Below are positions 52,501 through 60,554 of a DNA stretch of 64,000 nucleotides, piece by piece (positions within the stretch are counted from its first letter, which is position 1; each line of letters begins with the position of its first letter). The stretch spans positions 991,001 to 1,055,000 of the forward strand of contig NZ_CP036295.1 in assembly GCF_004801255.1 (NCBI RefSeq), read 5' to 3'. A model generated the notes under the pieces. That model had not been told where the DNA came from. It saw nothing but the letters and a program-made list of their open reading frames with translations, and searched no databases. Made by a program: the position numbers and the translations under genes. Source of the DNA: Desulfovibrio desulfuricans. GTDB taxonomy: Bacteria; Desulfobacterota; Desulfovibrionia; Desulfovibrionales; Desulfovibrionaceae.

Positions 52501-53161
52501 GCAGTCGCGCGGGGCGGGCGTTACCAGCAACGTAAAGTCGTGGTTTTTTGGCCCTTATTACACCTTGAAGCTCGGCCAGATCACGCTTGATGGCGATGTG
52601 ACCTATACCTACAGCCAGGGCAGCATGAACGGCAGCTACAGCTTCCCCGTGGCGGATTCCACCTCTGGCGACTTCAACGCCGACACGTTATCCGGCAACC
52701 TCAAGGCTTCGCACGCCTTCGAATTCGACGAAGGCGTTCTTCGGCTTATTCCTTCCGTGGGCATCGAGGCCATGACCACCCGGCGTTATGCCTTTACGGA
52801 ATCGGGCAGTTTTATCACCCGGCGCTATGCAGCAGCCATCATGAACAGCGTGGGCATTCCCGTGGGCGCGGCCCTGCAACGGGACTTTGAAATCGGCAAA
52901 ACCACGGTGACGCCGGAATTTTCGGCGTTCTACGTGCGCAAACTGGCCGACACTGCCCCCACCGCAAGCGTTACCCTGCTGGACAGCACAACATCTTCCA
53001 CCACCAAGGGGGCGGACGCCGGGCGCGACCTGCTGCGCGCGGGATTTGGCATTCGTGCTGACCTTGGCGGCGGCCTTTCGGCCAGCGCCCGCTACACCGG
53101 CGAATTCGGCGGCCGCTACACCGACAACGGCGCGGAGCTGATGCTCAAGTACGAGTTCTAG
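49514..53161 (+). CDS. Giant repeat autotransporter 3
   Basis: The 1215-residue product has the same GTG start and layout. The signal region is slightly changed (KLFPFAGSNRLRRFLG in place of TFFLPAGFNRLRRFLG). Its passenger (about 610 residues) uses the GTLTN unit with different spacer words (NNNYYLKNEGTL, NNYGYLANVGTL, NNYSSLGNTGTL). The C-terminal barrel is again nearly identical, but a short stretch around 52240-52345 is more diverged (SGDSGFFQTLAQIAAMNSPN). It is the last gene of the tandem set. Confidence 0.88.
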   Translation: MFSFPRLCGCCRKLFPFAGSNRLRRFLGVLNMIILFLLLELAAAPCALATTYNVSGTKSGSISAGDEWVVSSGNTLVTDTVQINGGLTNSGTVNNKWLKNFGKLTNSGILTNNVDGTLTNESGGRLTNESGGTLTNSGTLNNNYYLKNEGTLTNTGTLNSYFSLENEGTLANTGTLNNNNELRTFGNLMNSGILTNNVGGELKNENGGTLTNSGTLTNSGFMQNYSGTLTNSGTLTNKGDMGNNSGGTLTNSGTLTNSGTLTNSGTLMNSGTLTNSGTLMNYFGTLTNTGRLTNSGTLINVSGAMLNNNYYLENTGTLTNDGTLTNYDTLTNNSGGTLTNSGTLNNYSSLGNTGTLTNSGTLNNYSSLGNTGTLTNSGMLNNNYYLGNTGTLTNSGTLTNSSGSTLTNENGGTLTNSGTVLNNSGCWLTNSGTLLNNSGGLLTNYGTLTNTGTLNNYGYLANVGTLTNTGTLNNYGYLANVGTLTNSGTLNNNFYLGNEGTLTNTGTLNNYSGLVNEGTLTNIGTLNNNRELGNVGTLTNKGTLNNNNYLEITGTLTNTGSLLNNSGGTLANYAGGTLANYGTLTNSGTLTNYSGGVLTNIGTLTNTGTLTNEIGGTLTNTGSLLNNRGSTLLIYAGATLTNSGTLTNSGTLTNNSGGVLTNIGTLTNNSGGTLSNTGTLTSSGMLNNSGSIDNSGGTLTVASGGAYKGYSGSSLRSGTFKVLSGGSLGMGVGSSLNVNSLYLSSGGTYAGMGSKSGTVTLYGAVNLLDSSDTAFTGTLNKTSNGLLSSTVFSATSGASFATLTYTAKNLGEVVSGNASALDGVRASAASGSSVASYFNRLYTSNDSRQVQSAVQQTAGEGVVNGGRLVLAQAQAFHGAIGQQQSSFGSGQHSLALGAAPGFWSTAGQQGGDMFATVSGDSGFFQTLAQIAAMNSPNQGPQRSSAVEFRGQAHWLHQGAHDGLSGYDAEMGLAALGYDTPVSENVRIGFAGGFSGGQSRGAGVTSNVKSWFFGPYYTLKLGQITLDGDVTYTYSQGSMNGSYSFPVADSTSGDFNADTLSGNLKASHAFEFDEGVLRLIPSVGIEAMTTRRYAFTESGSFITRRYAAAIMNSVGIPVGAALQRDFEIGKTTVTPEFSAFYVRKLADTAPTASVTLLDSTTSSTTKGADAGRDLLRAGFGIRADLGGGLSASARYTGEFGGRYTDNGAELMLKYEF
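49770..51571 (+). repeat. Passenger minisatellite of autotransporter 3
   Basis: About 1.8 kb of in-frame units. Two 54-base words are each perfectly doubled: one near 50539-50646 (NNYSSLGNTGTLTNSGTL) and one near 50853-50960 (NNYGYLANVGTLTNTGTL), further signs of slippage or unequal crossing-over. Confidence 0.9.
51572..53161 (+). repeat. Conserved 1.59-kb 3' module, copy 3
   Basis: Aligned to copy 2 with a constant offset of 3846 bases and no net indel. A patch at about 52240-52345 carries clustered differences, while both flanks are almost identical, suggesting past gene conversion with a diverged tract retained. Confidence 0.88.
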
Positions 53162-53269
53162 GGGGCGGTGCGATAACCTTGAATGATCTTTGCCAGTGTT
53201 GCACACTGGGGGCTTGCCTTCGGGCGTCGTTGCCCCAGCACCTTTGCACGCAAAAAAGGGCGAACTGCC

Positions 53270-53290
53270 GCGAAGCACTTCGCTCTTTTT
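53270..53290 (+). terminator. Possible terminator of the autotransporter tandem
   Basis: GCGAA-GCAC-TTCGC followed by TCTTTTT forms a small stem with a good T-run, about 110 bases after the last autotransporter stop. The surrounding 53162-53461 has no supported gene. Confidence 0.5.
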
Positions 53291-53461
53291 GTTGACGCCG
53301 TATCGACCTTGGCTTTTCGTCAATCATGAAGGGTGAAGCAGGCCGTACCTGTCGGGGAGATGAATAATAAAAGCAGATAGTTGTTGTGGCAGGCCAGGAT
53401 TGCATGCGCAATTTTAAAAAATGCCCTGCAAATGAAGATTTAATTTTGTCGGCTGTCTCCC

Positions 53462-53506
53462 AAGTTCTTGGTCTGGGGTTCGATTCCTCTCGGGCGCGCC
53501 AATAAA
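53462..53506 (+). repeat. Right attachment-like repeat (tRNA-Arg 3' fragment)
   Basis: This is a 45-base copy of 39655-39699 with one mismatch, covering the anticodon-stem 3' strand, T-arm, acceptor 3' strand and CCA. The 5' half of a tRNA is missing upstream, so it is not a functional tRNA gene. It marks the right end of the putative island. Confidence 0.85.
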
Positions 53507-53552
53507 TAAATCAGGATGTTACATGGTGTTCCATGCGGCATCCTTTTTTTGT

Positions 53553-53990
53553 TCAGCATGCAAACTGCAGGGTAATAACGGCAATAACAATGTACCTTGC
53601 GGTCTTTGCCAGGGCGACAATAAGGATAAACGACGAAAACGGTTCGCGCAGTATGCCCGCAACCAGCGTGATGGGGTCGCCAACAATCGGCATCCAGCTC
53701 AGGAGCAAAGACCAGCGGCCATATTTGCGGTACCACGCCTCGGCCTTGGAAAGTTTGCTGATGTTGATGGGAAACCATGGGCGATCATTGTAGCGGATAA
53801 AAAAGCGCCCCAGCAGCCAGTTTGTTGCAGAGCCAAGCGTGTTGCCCAGGCTGGCCGCGCCAATGATGGCCCACACCGGCGCATATTGCTTGACCAGCGC
53901 GCCCGCCAAAAAAAGCTCTGACTGCGCCGGAAAGACAGACGCGGCGACAAAAGCAGAGATAAAAAGCCCCCACAGCACGCCCAGGCTCAT
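53553..53990 (-). CDS. YqaA/DedA-type (SNARE-associated) membrane protein
   Basis: The 145-residue product starts at 53990 (MSLGVLWGLFISAFVAASVF). It has membrane segments and the family features FPAQSELFLAGALVKQY, GAASLGNTLGSATNWLLGRF, KYGRWSLLLSWMPIVGDPIT and LVAGILREPFSSFILIVALA. YqaA/DedA proteins are inner-membrane proteins linked to membrane lipid and proton-gradient homeostasis; the precise role of this branch is unsettled. It is the first gene beyond the right repeat and is transcribed toward it. Confidence 0.85.
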   Translation of the reverse strand: MSLGVLWGLFISAFVAASVFPAQSELFLAGALVKQYAPVWAIIGAASLGNTLGSATNWLLGRFFIRYNDRPWFPINISKLSKAEAWYRKYGRWSLLLSWMPIVGDPITLVAGILREPFSSFILIVALAKTARYIVIAVITLQFAC

Positions 53991-54246
53991 TTCCACGTGC
54001 TGCCATGCATTGCATTCATTCTGTATTCTGCGGTTTTCATAGCATCGTTCTATACAAAAATGTCGCCTGCAGTACAACACGGCAGGCGCAGCGCGGGTAA
54101 AATATCACCGCTGCTTCGCCCCGCCAGGGGGGCTCAGGCTGGTGCTCCTGATGTTTGATATGACTGTCTGCCCAAATTGTGTTGCTATTTATATGGCGAA
54201 ATACGGGAAAAATGCGACTTATTTCTGCATTTTTTAACTGATGTTT

Positions 54247-54283
54247 GTTGCAATTTTGCAACATTGTGTTGCAAAATTGCAAC
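54247..54283. promoter_or_regulatory. Perfect 17-bp inverted repeat (TTGCAA dyad)
   Basis: GTTGCAATTTTGCAACA and its exact complement are separated by TTG. Each arm contains two TTGCAA half-sites. The core TTGCAAAATTGCAA also occurs at 12154-12167. No T-run follows, so an operator is more likely than a terminator. The cognate protein is unknown. Confidence 0.6.
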
Positions 54284-54360
54284 TACTAGTATTATTTTAC
54301 ATAAAAAATGAAGCATAAAATCATATTTAAAAAAAACATACAGTGCATTATTGTTTGCTA

Positions 54361-54387
54361 TAAAGAGTTTTAGCTGATAACCGATAA
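54361..54387 (+). promoter_or_regulatory. Sigma-28 (FliA)-type promoter of chemoreceptor 1
   Basis: TAAAGAGT, 11 bases, ACCGATAA closely matches the enteric consensus TAAAGTTT-N11-GCCGATAA, with exact spacing. It lies 47 bases upstream of the chemoreceptor start, as expected for flagellar/chemotaxis class genes. Confidence 0.7.
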
Positions 54388-54433
54388 TAAAATCTTGTTG
54401 CGTAAAATTTTATGCCATCAATAAGGAGTTGAC

Positions 54434-56455
54434 GTGCCAATGAGTGCAAAAAATAAAATTCTCCTGAGCGTATTTGCCTTTTTTACGCTTGTGATCGTCG
54501 CCATCACCTACAGCTCATACCGAAGCTTTTGCGCCTCGTCGTACGATTCGGAGATGGAGCAGATGGACATCATGTCGCAGGCTGTGGGCAAGGCTGTATC
54601 GGAAAAAATGGACGTCTATTTCAATCAGCTGGAGCTCACCTCGCGCATGCTCACCAACCCTGTGGGCGTTGGGCCGGACGACCTCTATGAGTACAAGCGC
54701 AACCTGCTGAAACAGCTGCTCAAGCAGACTGGCCTTGTGGAGGCGTACTACGCTTTTGATTCGGGCGAGACGCACAACGATAAGGGCATGATACCGAATT
54801 TTAATGCAAAAACACTTAACCGCGAGTGGTTTACCCGCATGTTTGGCGGCGAAAAGCGCGTTGTCACCACGCCGTATACCTCCTCCATCGGCGCAACGGT
54901 TATGGCCGTGGGCGTTCCCCTGTTTGACGACAGCAAGGTTGCCGGTACGCTGTGCATAAATCTCGGGCTCACGGATATTACTAATTTTACCAATCATGTA
55001 CTTGAATTTGATAATATTTTTCTGACGCGGGCCGACGGGTACATCATGGCCAACCGCGACGACAAGCGCATCGGCAAAAGCCTGTGGGAGGCTATACCGG
55101 ATCTGAAAAAATACAGCGGCCAGCAGCAGAACGGGCGCATCCAGTTTACGCACGGCGGCAAGGCTTACGAGGGCAGCCTGTATGTTATCTCGGGGCTTGG
55201 CTGGAAGGTGTGGACCTACAAGCCGCTGGAGGAAATTCAGCTCGACTCGACGGCAAATTTGCGCGCCAGTTCCATAACCGCTGTTGTCGCGCTGGTTTTA
55301 TCCGCGCTTATGGTGCATTTTTTGATTTCGGTGCTGATTTTCAAGCCTCTGGGCCGTGGAGTGGTATTTGCCACTGCGGTGGCGGGGGGCAACCTGGATG
55401 AAACCCTGGATATCCGCAGCCGGGACGAGGTTGGCGTGCTGGCTGATGCCCTGCGCCATATGGTGGCGCGTCTCAAGGAAATGCTGCGCACGACTGAAGA
55501 AAAGGAACGTCATGCGCTGGCCGAAGCCGAGCGCGCGCGAACCGCTGTTGCCGAGGCGGACGAAGCCCGCAAGGAGGCCGAGCTCGCCACTCAGCGTGGT
55601 ATCTTGCAGGCCGCCAGCCAGATTGAGGGCGTTGTGGTGCGCATCGCATCCAGTACCGAAGAGCTGGCGACGCAGTCAGAGCAGATTGCCCATGCGGCAG
55701 ACATCCAGCGCCAGCGCATGACCGATACGTCTGCGGGCATGGAGCAGATGTCCGCCTCCATCGTTGAGGTGGCGCGCAATTCCGGGCAGGCGGCCTCCAA
55801 TGCCGTCAAAACGCAGCAGGAGGCAGGCCAGGGGGTTAGCCTGGTCCGGCAGGTGGTGGCCTCTGTCAACCAGGTGCACGAGCAGACTCAGGCCATGAAG
55901 ACCGACCTCACCGCTCTGGGCAAGCAGGCCGACAGCATCGGCGCGATCATGGATGTCATCAACGATATAGCCGATCAGACCAACCTGCTGGCGCTCAACG
56001 CCGCCATCGAAGCCGCCCGCGCCGGCGAGGCCGGGCGCGGTTTTGCCGTTGTGGCCGACGAGGTGCGCAAGCTGGCCGAAAAGACCATCGGCGCCACCAA
56101 GGAGGTGGGCGCTACCATCACTGGCATGCAGATGGCCGCCAGACAGAGCATTACCTCCATGGATCGGGCCAGCTCGGTTGTGGAAGAAACCACCACACTT
56201 TCACACAAATCGGGCGCTGTGCTCGACGCCATCTTGTGCCTTGCCAAGGAAAACGCCGAACAGGCGCAGTCCATAGCCACAGCGGCGGAAGAGCAGTCGT
56301 CCGCGTCTGAAGAAATCAGTCGCAGCCTGGACGAAGTGGCGCGTCTGACCAGCGACACCACGCGCGGACAGGCCGAATCGGCTGCGGCCATTCAGCAGCT
56401 GGCCGAGATGTCGGGCGATTTGCGCAACGTTGTGGAAAACTTGAAAAGATCCTAG
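54434..56455 (+). CDS. Methyl-accepting chemotaxis protein with periplasmic Cache-type sensor
   Basis: The 673-residue product starts at a GTG (54434) with AAGGAG 5 bases upstream; an ATG lies two codons later. TM1 is at about 9-28. A large periplasmic region of about 245 residues is of the dCache type ([40 protein letters not shown]). TM2 is at about 278-303, then HAMP, then a long cytoplasmic coiled coil. The hairpin tip [20 protein letters not shown] (about 515) binds CheA/CheW. It is followed by a terminator and is probably monocistronic. The ligand cannot be deduced. Confidence 0.93.
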   Translation: MPMSAKNKILLSVFAFFTLVIVAITYSSYRSFCASSYDSEMEQMDIMSQAVGKAVSEKMDVYFNQLELTSRMLTNPVGVGPDDLYEYKRNLLKQLLKQTGLVEAYYAFDSGETHNDKGMIPNFNAKTLNREWFTRMFGGEKRVVTTPYTSSIGATVMAVGVPLFDDSKVAGTLCINLGLTDITNFTNHVLEFDNIFLTRADGYIMANRDDKRIGKSLWEAIPDLKKYSGQQQNGRIQFTHGGKAYEGSLYVISGLGWKVWTYKPLEEIQLDSTANLRASSITAVVALVLSALMVHFLISVLIFKPLGRGVVFATAVAGGNLDETLDIRSRDEVGVLADALRHMVARLKEMLRTTEEKERHALAEAERARTAVAEADEARKEAELATQRGILQAASQIEGVVVRIASSTEELATQSEQIAHAADIQRQRMTDTSAGMEQMSASIVEVARNSGQAASNAVKTQQEAGQGVSLVRQVVASVNQVHEQTQAMKTDLTALGKQADSIGAIMDVINDIADQTNLLALNAAIEAARAGEAGRGFAVVADEVRKLAEKTIGATKEVGATITGMQMAARQSITSMDRASSVVEETTTLSHKSGAVLDAILCLAKENAEQAQSIATAAEEQSSASEEISRSLDEVARLTSDTTRGQAESAAAIQQLAEMSGDLRNVVENLKRS

Positions 56456-56476
56456 CGGGCTGAACCTGCGTACCTG

Positions 56477-56510
56477 GGGCCGGGGCGAGATGCCTCGGCC
56501 CTATTTTTTT
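56477..56510 (+). terminator. Terminator of chemoreceptor 1
   Basis: A 10-bp GC-rich stem (56477-56486 with 56492-56501, one G-T pair) has a GAGAT loop and is followed by TATTTTTTT. It lies 21 bases after the stop. Confidence 0.9.
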
Positions 56511-56940
56511 GCCGTATTTCAGGCTGCACCCGTCAAGGGGTAGGGGCTGTTGCCGGATTGCCTGACGACCAGCCCAGCTGCAATTCTGGCATGGGGCGTT
56601 GCTCGGGCCTAGGCGTTGTGCAACTGCTGATCTGTATGTTTTTGCAGCAACTCTCTGGCGCGTAATATTTTTTTGCTGTTTATGGTTGTTAACGGCGACT
56701 AGTTTACGGCAATACGTATTGTATAATTTTTTAATAAAAACTATTATATTTTAAACAATTCCATAGTATAATATTCAGGTATTTTTTTGTTTGTTAATGT
56801 TTTTTAAAAAAGTAATCGATTAGTAAAGTTGATGGGCAATTTAGGCCTTATCGGAGATGTATTTCTTGCATAAAATTATATTATGCTGAAATTAAAGCGA
56901 TTTGAAAAGCATTTACATTAAAAATAAATTAAAAATAGCA

Positions 56941-56968
56941 TAATGTAGATATTATCCATAGCCGATAT
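56941..56968 (+). promoter_or_regulatory. Sigma-28-like promoter of chemoreceptor 2
   Basis: TAATGTAG, 12 bases, GCCGATAT resembles TAAAGTTT-N11-GCCGATAA with spacing one base longer. It lies 71 bases upstream of the gene. Weaker than the site before chemoreceptor 1. Confidence 0.5.
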
Positions 56969-57039
56969 GCTATATTGATGGTTGTGTTAACGGCCTTTCC
57001 CCATCGAATGAACTTCAACGCCAGCACAGAGTAAAACTT

Positions 57040-58779
57040 ATGAAGCTCGTAACAAAGATCTCTTTTGGAATGGGGACGCTAGGTTTGTTGATGGCCGTAC
57101 TGGCCGGGTATCTGCTTTGGCAAATGGCAGAACTCAACAGTATAACATCCGTATTGGCGCACAGAAACGTGCCAGTCTCTGAGCTGGCCGGTGAAGTCAG
57201 CGCCGATGTCGCGGAGTTCAGAATTTTGGAGTTTCGCTATCTTTCGGAAAAAGACCCGCAAAAGATGGCGTCGCTGGCTTCTGCGGCAGAGGATGTCAGA
57301 CGAAAATTTGACCGGGAAGTCAAGGAGCTCGGCGAGCTTTGCATTTCGGGCAACGCCAGACAATGCGTTGTAGGTATCGAGCATGAACTGAAAAGTTATC
57401 TCGATACCTCCCGCGAAGTTTACCGCCTGCGGCAGGAGGGAAAACCTGCGGAATCTTTTGAGCTGCTCACAGGCAAGGGGCAAGCCGACTACGGGACGCT
57501 TGCCGCCGCCATTGGCAGGCTGGTGAAGACCTCTCACGACAACGCCAATGCCCGAGGCCTGCTGGGCGACAACCTGTATGCCACAAGCAACGCCATTGGT
57601 ATCAGCCTGACAGTTTTTGCCCTGCTGCTGGCTGCGGGGGTAGCCGTGCTGATTGCGCGCGAAACAAAGCGGCAGCTGGGCAAAGACCCCGGCGACCTGC
57701 TGCTGACGGCGCAGCGGGTGGTTGACGGCGATTTTAATATTGACGATGGACATGCCAAGATCGGCGTGTACGGCGCTATTGCAAGCATGGTGGAAGCGCT
57801 GAAAGAGCACATCGACGATGCACGCCGCGAATCGGAAAAAGCCCGCGAGCAGACGCGTCAGGCCCACTCGGCAATGGACAGCGCCAACATTGCCAAGGAC
57901 GAGGCCCACAAAAAAGCCGACGCCATGCTCAACGCCGCCGGGCGGCTGGAAAGAGTGGTGCAGGTCGTAAGCTCGGCATCTACCCAGTTGTCCGCCCAGA
58001 TAGAGCAGTCCGACAAGGGAGCCTCGCAGGCGGCGCAGCGGCTTGCCGAGGCGGCCACCGCCATGAACCAGATGAACGCGACCGTGCAGGAAGTGGCCCG
58101 CAATGCCGGGCAGGCCTCTGTGGCCTCGTCCGAAACAAAGGAGAAAGCCGAGAGCGGCTCCGCCATTGTGCAAAAATCGCTGCTCAGCATTGGCCGGGTG
58201 CAGACGGTTTCGCAAGAGCTCAAGCAGGACATGCTGCAGCTCAACACCCATGCCCAGGCTATCAGTCAGATAATGGGCGTAATTTCAGATATCGCCGACC
58301 AGACCAATCTGCTTGCCCTTAATGCCGCCATTGAAGCCGCCCGAGCCGGGGATGCCGGGCGGGGTTTTGCCGTTGTGGCTGACGAGGTGCGCAAACTGGC
58401 GGAAAAAACCATGGCCTCCACCCACGACGTGGGCAACGCCATTGGCGCCATACAGGCAAGCACCTCAAAGAGCATGGACTCCATGGACAACGCGCTTGAG
58501 CAGGTCAATCAGGCCACAGGCTACGCCAGCCAGTCGGGCCAGGCGTTGAACGAGATTCTTGAAACTGTGCTGGGCATGGCGGATCAGGTCAACGCCATCG
58601 CCACTGCCAGCGAAGAGCAGTCTGCCGCCAGCGACGAAATTAACCAGACGATCGTGCACGTAAACGATATGGTCAAGCAGACCGCCGACGCCATGGGCGA
58701 GGCCACGCAAGCAGTAGTGGAACTGGCCCGTCAGGCGCAGGACCTGGGTATGCTGATCAAGGAGATGAAACAGGAATAA
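57040..58779 (+). CDS. Methyl-accepting chemotaxis protein with four-helix-bundle-like sensor
   Basis: The 579-residue product has TM1 at about 8-27 ([18 protein letters not shown]). An all-helical periplasmic region of about 155 residues is compatible with a 4HB/TarH-like sensor ([20 protein letters not shown]). TM2 is at about 184-206, then a HAMP-like segment ([20 protein letters not shown]) and the signalling domain with tip [20 protein letters not shown] near 420. Its cytoplasmic region resembles that of the upstream receptor, but the sensor domain is unrelated. The ligand is unknown. Confidence 0.92.
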   Translation: MKLVTKISFGMGTLGLLMAVLAGYLLWQMAELNSITSVLAHRNVPVSELAGEVSADVAEFRILEFRYLSEKDPQKMASLASAAEDVRRKFDREVKELGELCISGNARQCVVGIEHELKSYLDTSREVYRLRQEGKPAESFELLTGKGQADYGTLAAAIGRLVKTSHDNANARGLLGDNLYATSNAIGISLTVFALLLAAGVAVLIARETKRQLGKDPGDLLLTAQRVVDGDFNIDDGHAKIGVYGAIASMVEALKEHIDDARRESEKAREQTRQAHSAMDSANIAKDEAHKKADAMLNAAGRLERVVQVVSSASTQLSAQIEQSDKGASQAAQRLAEAATAMNQMNATVQEVARNAGQASVASSETKEKAESGSAIVQKSLLSIGRVQTVSQELKQDMLQLNTHAQAISQIMGVISDIADQTNLLALNAAIEAARAGDAGRGFAVVADEVRKLAEKTMASTHDVGNAIGAIQASTSKSMDSMDNALEQVNQATGYASQSGQALNEILETVLGMADQVNAIATASEEQSAASDEINQTIVHVNDMVKQTADAMGEATQAVVELARQAQDLGMLIKEMKQE

Positions 58780-58811
58780 CCACCTGAAGACCGTACTTCC
58801 CGGGAGCGGAC

Positions 58812-58850
58812 CAAAACGGGCTGCGCGTGTAACAGCGCCAGCCCGTTTTG
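58812..58850 (+). terminator. Terminator of chemoreceptor 2
   Basis: A 12-bp perfect stem (58812-58823 with 58839-58850) has an internal GCGC pairing in the loop. It lies 33 bases after the stop; the 3' strand ends in GTTTTG, providing the T-run. Confidence 0.85.
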
Positions 58851-59023
58851 CTGTTGAAGGGGCACCCAAGGCGGTAAACGCCGCAGGGGTTCAAAGCGGC
58901 CATGCATGAGCGCCCATCAATCCATTTTCAATATGTTGCATAGGCAATTGTAAAGTTTGCTGATGTTTGATACTGCAAAATTTCAATTGCTCTATGATCG
59001 ACTGTAATTCCTGGGGTGTCCTC

Positions 59024-60451
59024 ATGGTCAGGTTTTCTTTATGGGGGGGCGCACTGTACGCCGCCGTCTTTATGCCGGAGGCTGCACTGGCGTCCGCCGG
59101 GCAGCCGCATATCCCCGGTGCGGAGCTTTCTGTCCTCTGGGCCGTTCCGTTTGCGTGCATGCTGCTTTCCATTGCTGTCATGCCGCTTGTACTGCCCCAC
59201 ATTTGGGAAAAACACTTTGGCAAGATTGCCGCGTTCTGGGGGCTGGCCTTTTTGGCGCCCTGTCTGGCTGTTTACGGTTATTCCGTGGCGCTGTACGAAT
59301 TCTTGCACATTATCCTGCTGGATTATATGCCGTTTTTAGTGCTGCTGGTCGCGCTGTTTACCGTGGCCGGCGGCGTCAGACTGACAGGCTCGCTGGTGGG
59401 CACGCCTCTGGTCAATACCGGGCTACTGGCCGTGGGTACGCTGCTGGCAAGCTGCATGGGCACAACCGGCGCGGCCATGCTGCTTATCCGCCCCTTGCTG
59501 CGGGCCAATGCCCACCGCAGGTACAGGGCGCATTCTGTCATATTTTTTATTTTTCTGGTGGCCAATATTGGCGGCTCGCTAACGCCGCTGGGCGACCCGC
59601 CCCTGTTTTTGGGCTTTTTGAAAGGGGTGGATTTTTTTTGGACCACAACCAACCTGCTGGCTAAAACCAGCCTGCTGGCCGCCACGCTGCTTGCAATCTT
59701 TTTTGTGCTTGACTCAGCCCTGTTCAAAAAGGAGGGCAGCCCAAGACCCACGGCGCAGCCTGCGGAAACGGCTGAAAAGCTGGGGCTTGAAGGCGGGGTT
59801 AACCTGCTGTTCCTTTTGGGAATTGTGATTGCCGTACTGCTTTCGGGCCTTTACCCGTTGGGTGAGCTGGTCACCATATCCGGCGTGACGGTAGAGGGGC
59901 AAAACCTGCTGCGTGATGTGGCCCTGCTGTGCATCGCCGGGCTTTCGCTCCGTTTTACCAGCAGGCGTTGCCGCGAGCTCAACGGTTTTTCCTGGGCGCC
60001 CATGGAAGAAGTGGCCAAGCTGTTTTTTGGCATATTTTTAAGCATGATACCCGCCATAGCCATTTTGCGGGCGGGTACGGAAGGGGCGCTGGCTCCGCTT
60101 ATATGCCTGGTGTCGCACGATGGGCAGCCGGTAAATTCCATGTATTTCTGGCTTGCGGGCATTCTCTCGAGCTTTTTGGATAATGCGCCCACGTATCTTG
60201 TATTTTTCAATACGGCAGGGGGCGACGCGCAACGCCTCATGCACGAGATGCCCGCCACACTGGCGGCCATCTCTGCGGGTGCCGTGTTCATGGGGGCCAA
60301 TAGCTACATCGGCAATGCGCCCAATTTTATGGTGCGCTCAATTGCAGAAAGCGACGGCGTGCGCATGCCAAGCTTTTTTGGCTATATGGTATGGTCGGTG
60401 GGCATACTGGTGCCTCTGTTTGCGCTGCTGACCTGGCTGTTTTTTGTGTAG
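59024..60451 (+). CDS. CitMHS/NhaD-type ion transporter (putative Na+/H+ antiporter or carboxylate permease)
   Basis: The product is 475 residues from the ATG at 59024 (MVRFSLWGGALYAAVFMPEA); an earlier in-frame ATG at 58967 lacks a ribosome site. It has about twelve membrane segments. Features of the ion-transporter superfamily: VNTGLLAVGTLLASCMGTTG, IFLVANIGGSLTPLGDPPLF, and in the second half LAGILSSFLDNAPTYLVFFN followed by GAVFMGANSYIGNAPNFMVR. The repeated Asn-Gly/Asp-Pro turns are the substrate and cation sites of the fold. Substrate is undetermined. It ends before a long palindrome shared with the convergent DUF169 gene. Confidence 0.83.
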   Translation: MVRFSLWGGALYAAVFMPEAALASAGQPHIPGAELSVLWAVPFACMLLSIAVMPLVLPHIWEKHFGKIAAFWGLAFLAPCLAVYGYSVALYEFLHIILLDYMPFLVLLVALFTVAGGVRLTGSLVGTPLVNTGLLAVGTLLASCMGTTGAAMLLIRPLLRANAHRRYRAHSVIFFIFLVANIGGSLTPLGDPPLFLGFLKGVDFFWTTTNLLAKTSLLAATLLAIFFVLDSALFKKEGSPRPTAQPAETAEKLGLEGGVNLLFLLGIVIAVLLSGLYPLGELVTISGVTVEGQNLLRDVALLCIAGLSLRFTSRRCRELNGFSWAPMEEVAKLFFGIFLSMIPAIAILRAGTEGALAPLICLVSHDGQPVNSMYFWLAGILSSFLDNAPTYLVFFNTAGGDAQRLMHEMPATLAAISAGAVFMGANSYIGNAPNFMVRSIAESDGVRMPSFFGYMVWSVGILVPLFALLTWLFFV

Positions 60452-60489
60452 GGCTGGCGCTGCGCGTCAGTGGTTGTCAGCATGTCCGC

Positions 60490-60537
60490 AAACGGCAACA
60501 GCCGGGCCGCCCATGGGCGGCCCGGCTGTTGCCGTTT
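60490..60537. terminator. 48-base perfect palindrome, bidirectional terminator
   Basis: A 24-base arm and its exact complement meet with no spacer at 60513/60514 (CCCATGGG centre), between the convergent transporter and DUF169 genes. TTTATT follows on + and A-rich sequence precedes, allowing termination in both directions. Confidence 0.85.
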
Positions 60538-60554
60538 ATTAGTGGGCGCAGCGT

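Larger units (their letters stand above)
39655..53506. mobile_element. Putative tRNA-Arg genomic island (13.8 kb)
   Basis: The region is bounded by the tRNA-Arg gene and a 44/45 copy of its 3' half. It contains only a LuxR-type regulator and three tandem autotransporters, and its base composition and repeat structure are unlike the housekeeping genes on both sides. No integrase, transposase or conjugation gene is present, so it is either a non-autonomous cargo segment or the relic of an element whose recombinase was lost. Mobility is inference from the direct repeats. Confidence 0.7.
53991..54433. other. AT-rich divergent control region (yqaA / chemoreceptor 1)
   Basis: No gene is supported. 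It contains a 17-bp inverted repeat at 54247-54283 and a sigma-28-like promoter at 54361-54387, annotated separately. From about 54230 the sequence is markedly AT-rich compared with its surroundings. Confidence 0.6.
56456..57039 (+). other. AT-rich gap between two chemoreceptor genes
   Basis: No gene is supported in 584 bases. It starts with the terminator of the first receptor. From about 56640 on it is extremely AT-rich and ends with a sigma-28-like promoter (56941-56968). Such AT-rich upstream DNA often binds nucleoid proteins; nothing more can be said. Confidence 0.6.

Noticed and set aside
53162-53461. Search for an integrase remnant next to the right repeat
   Set aside because: No frame with tyrosine- or serine-recombinase motifs was seen; the stretch contains only a small hairpin and short meaningless frames.
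53462-53506. Second tRNA-Arg gene
   Set aside because: Only the 3' half is present; no D-arm or 5' acceptor strand can be found upstream, so it is a fragment.
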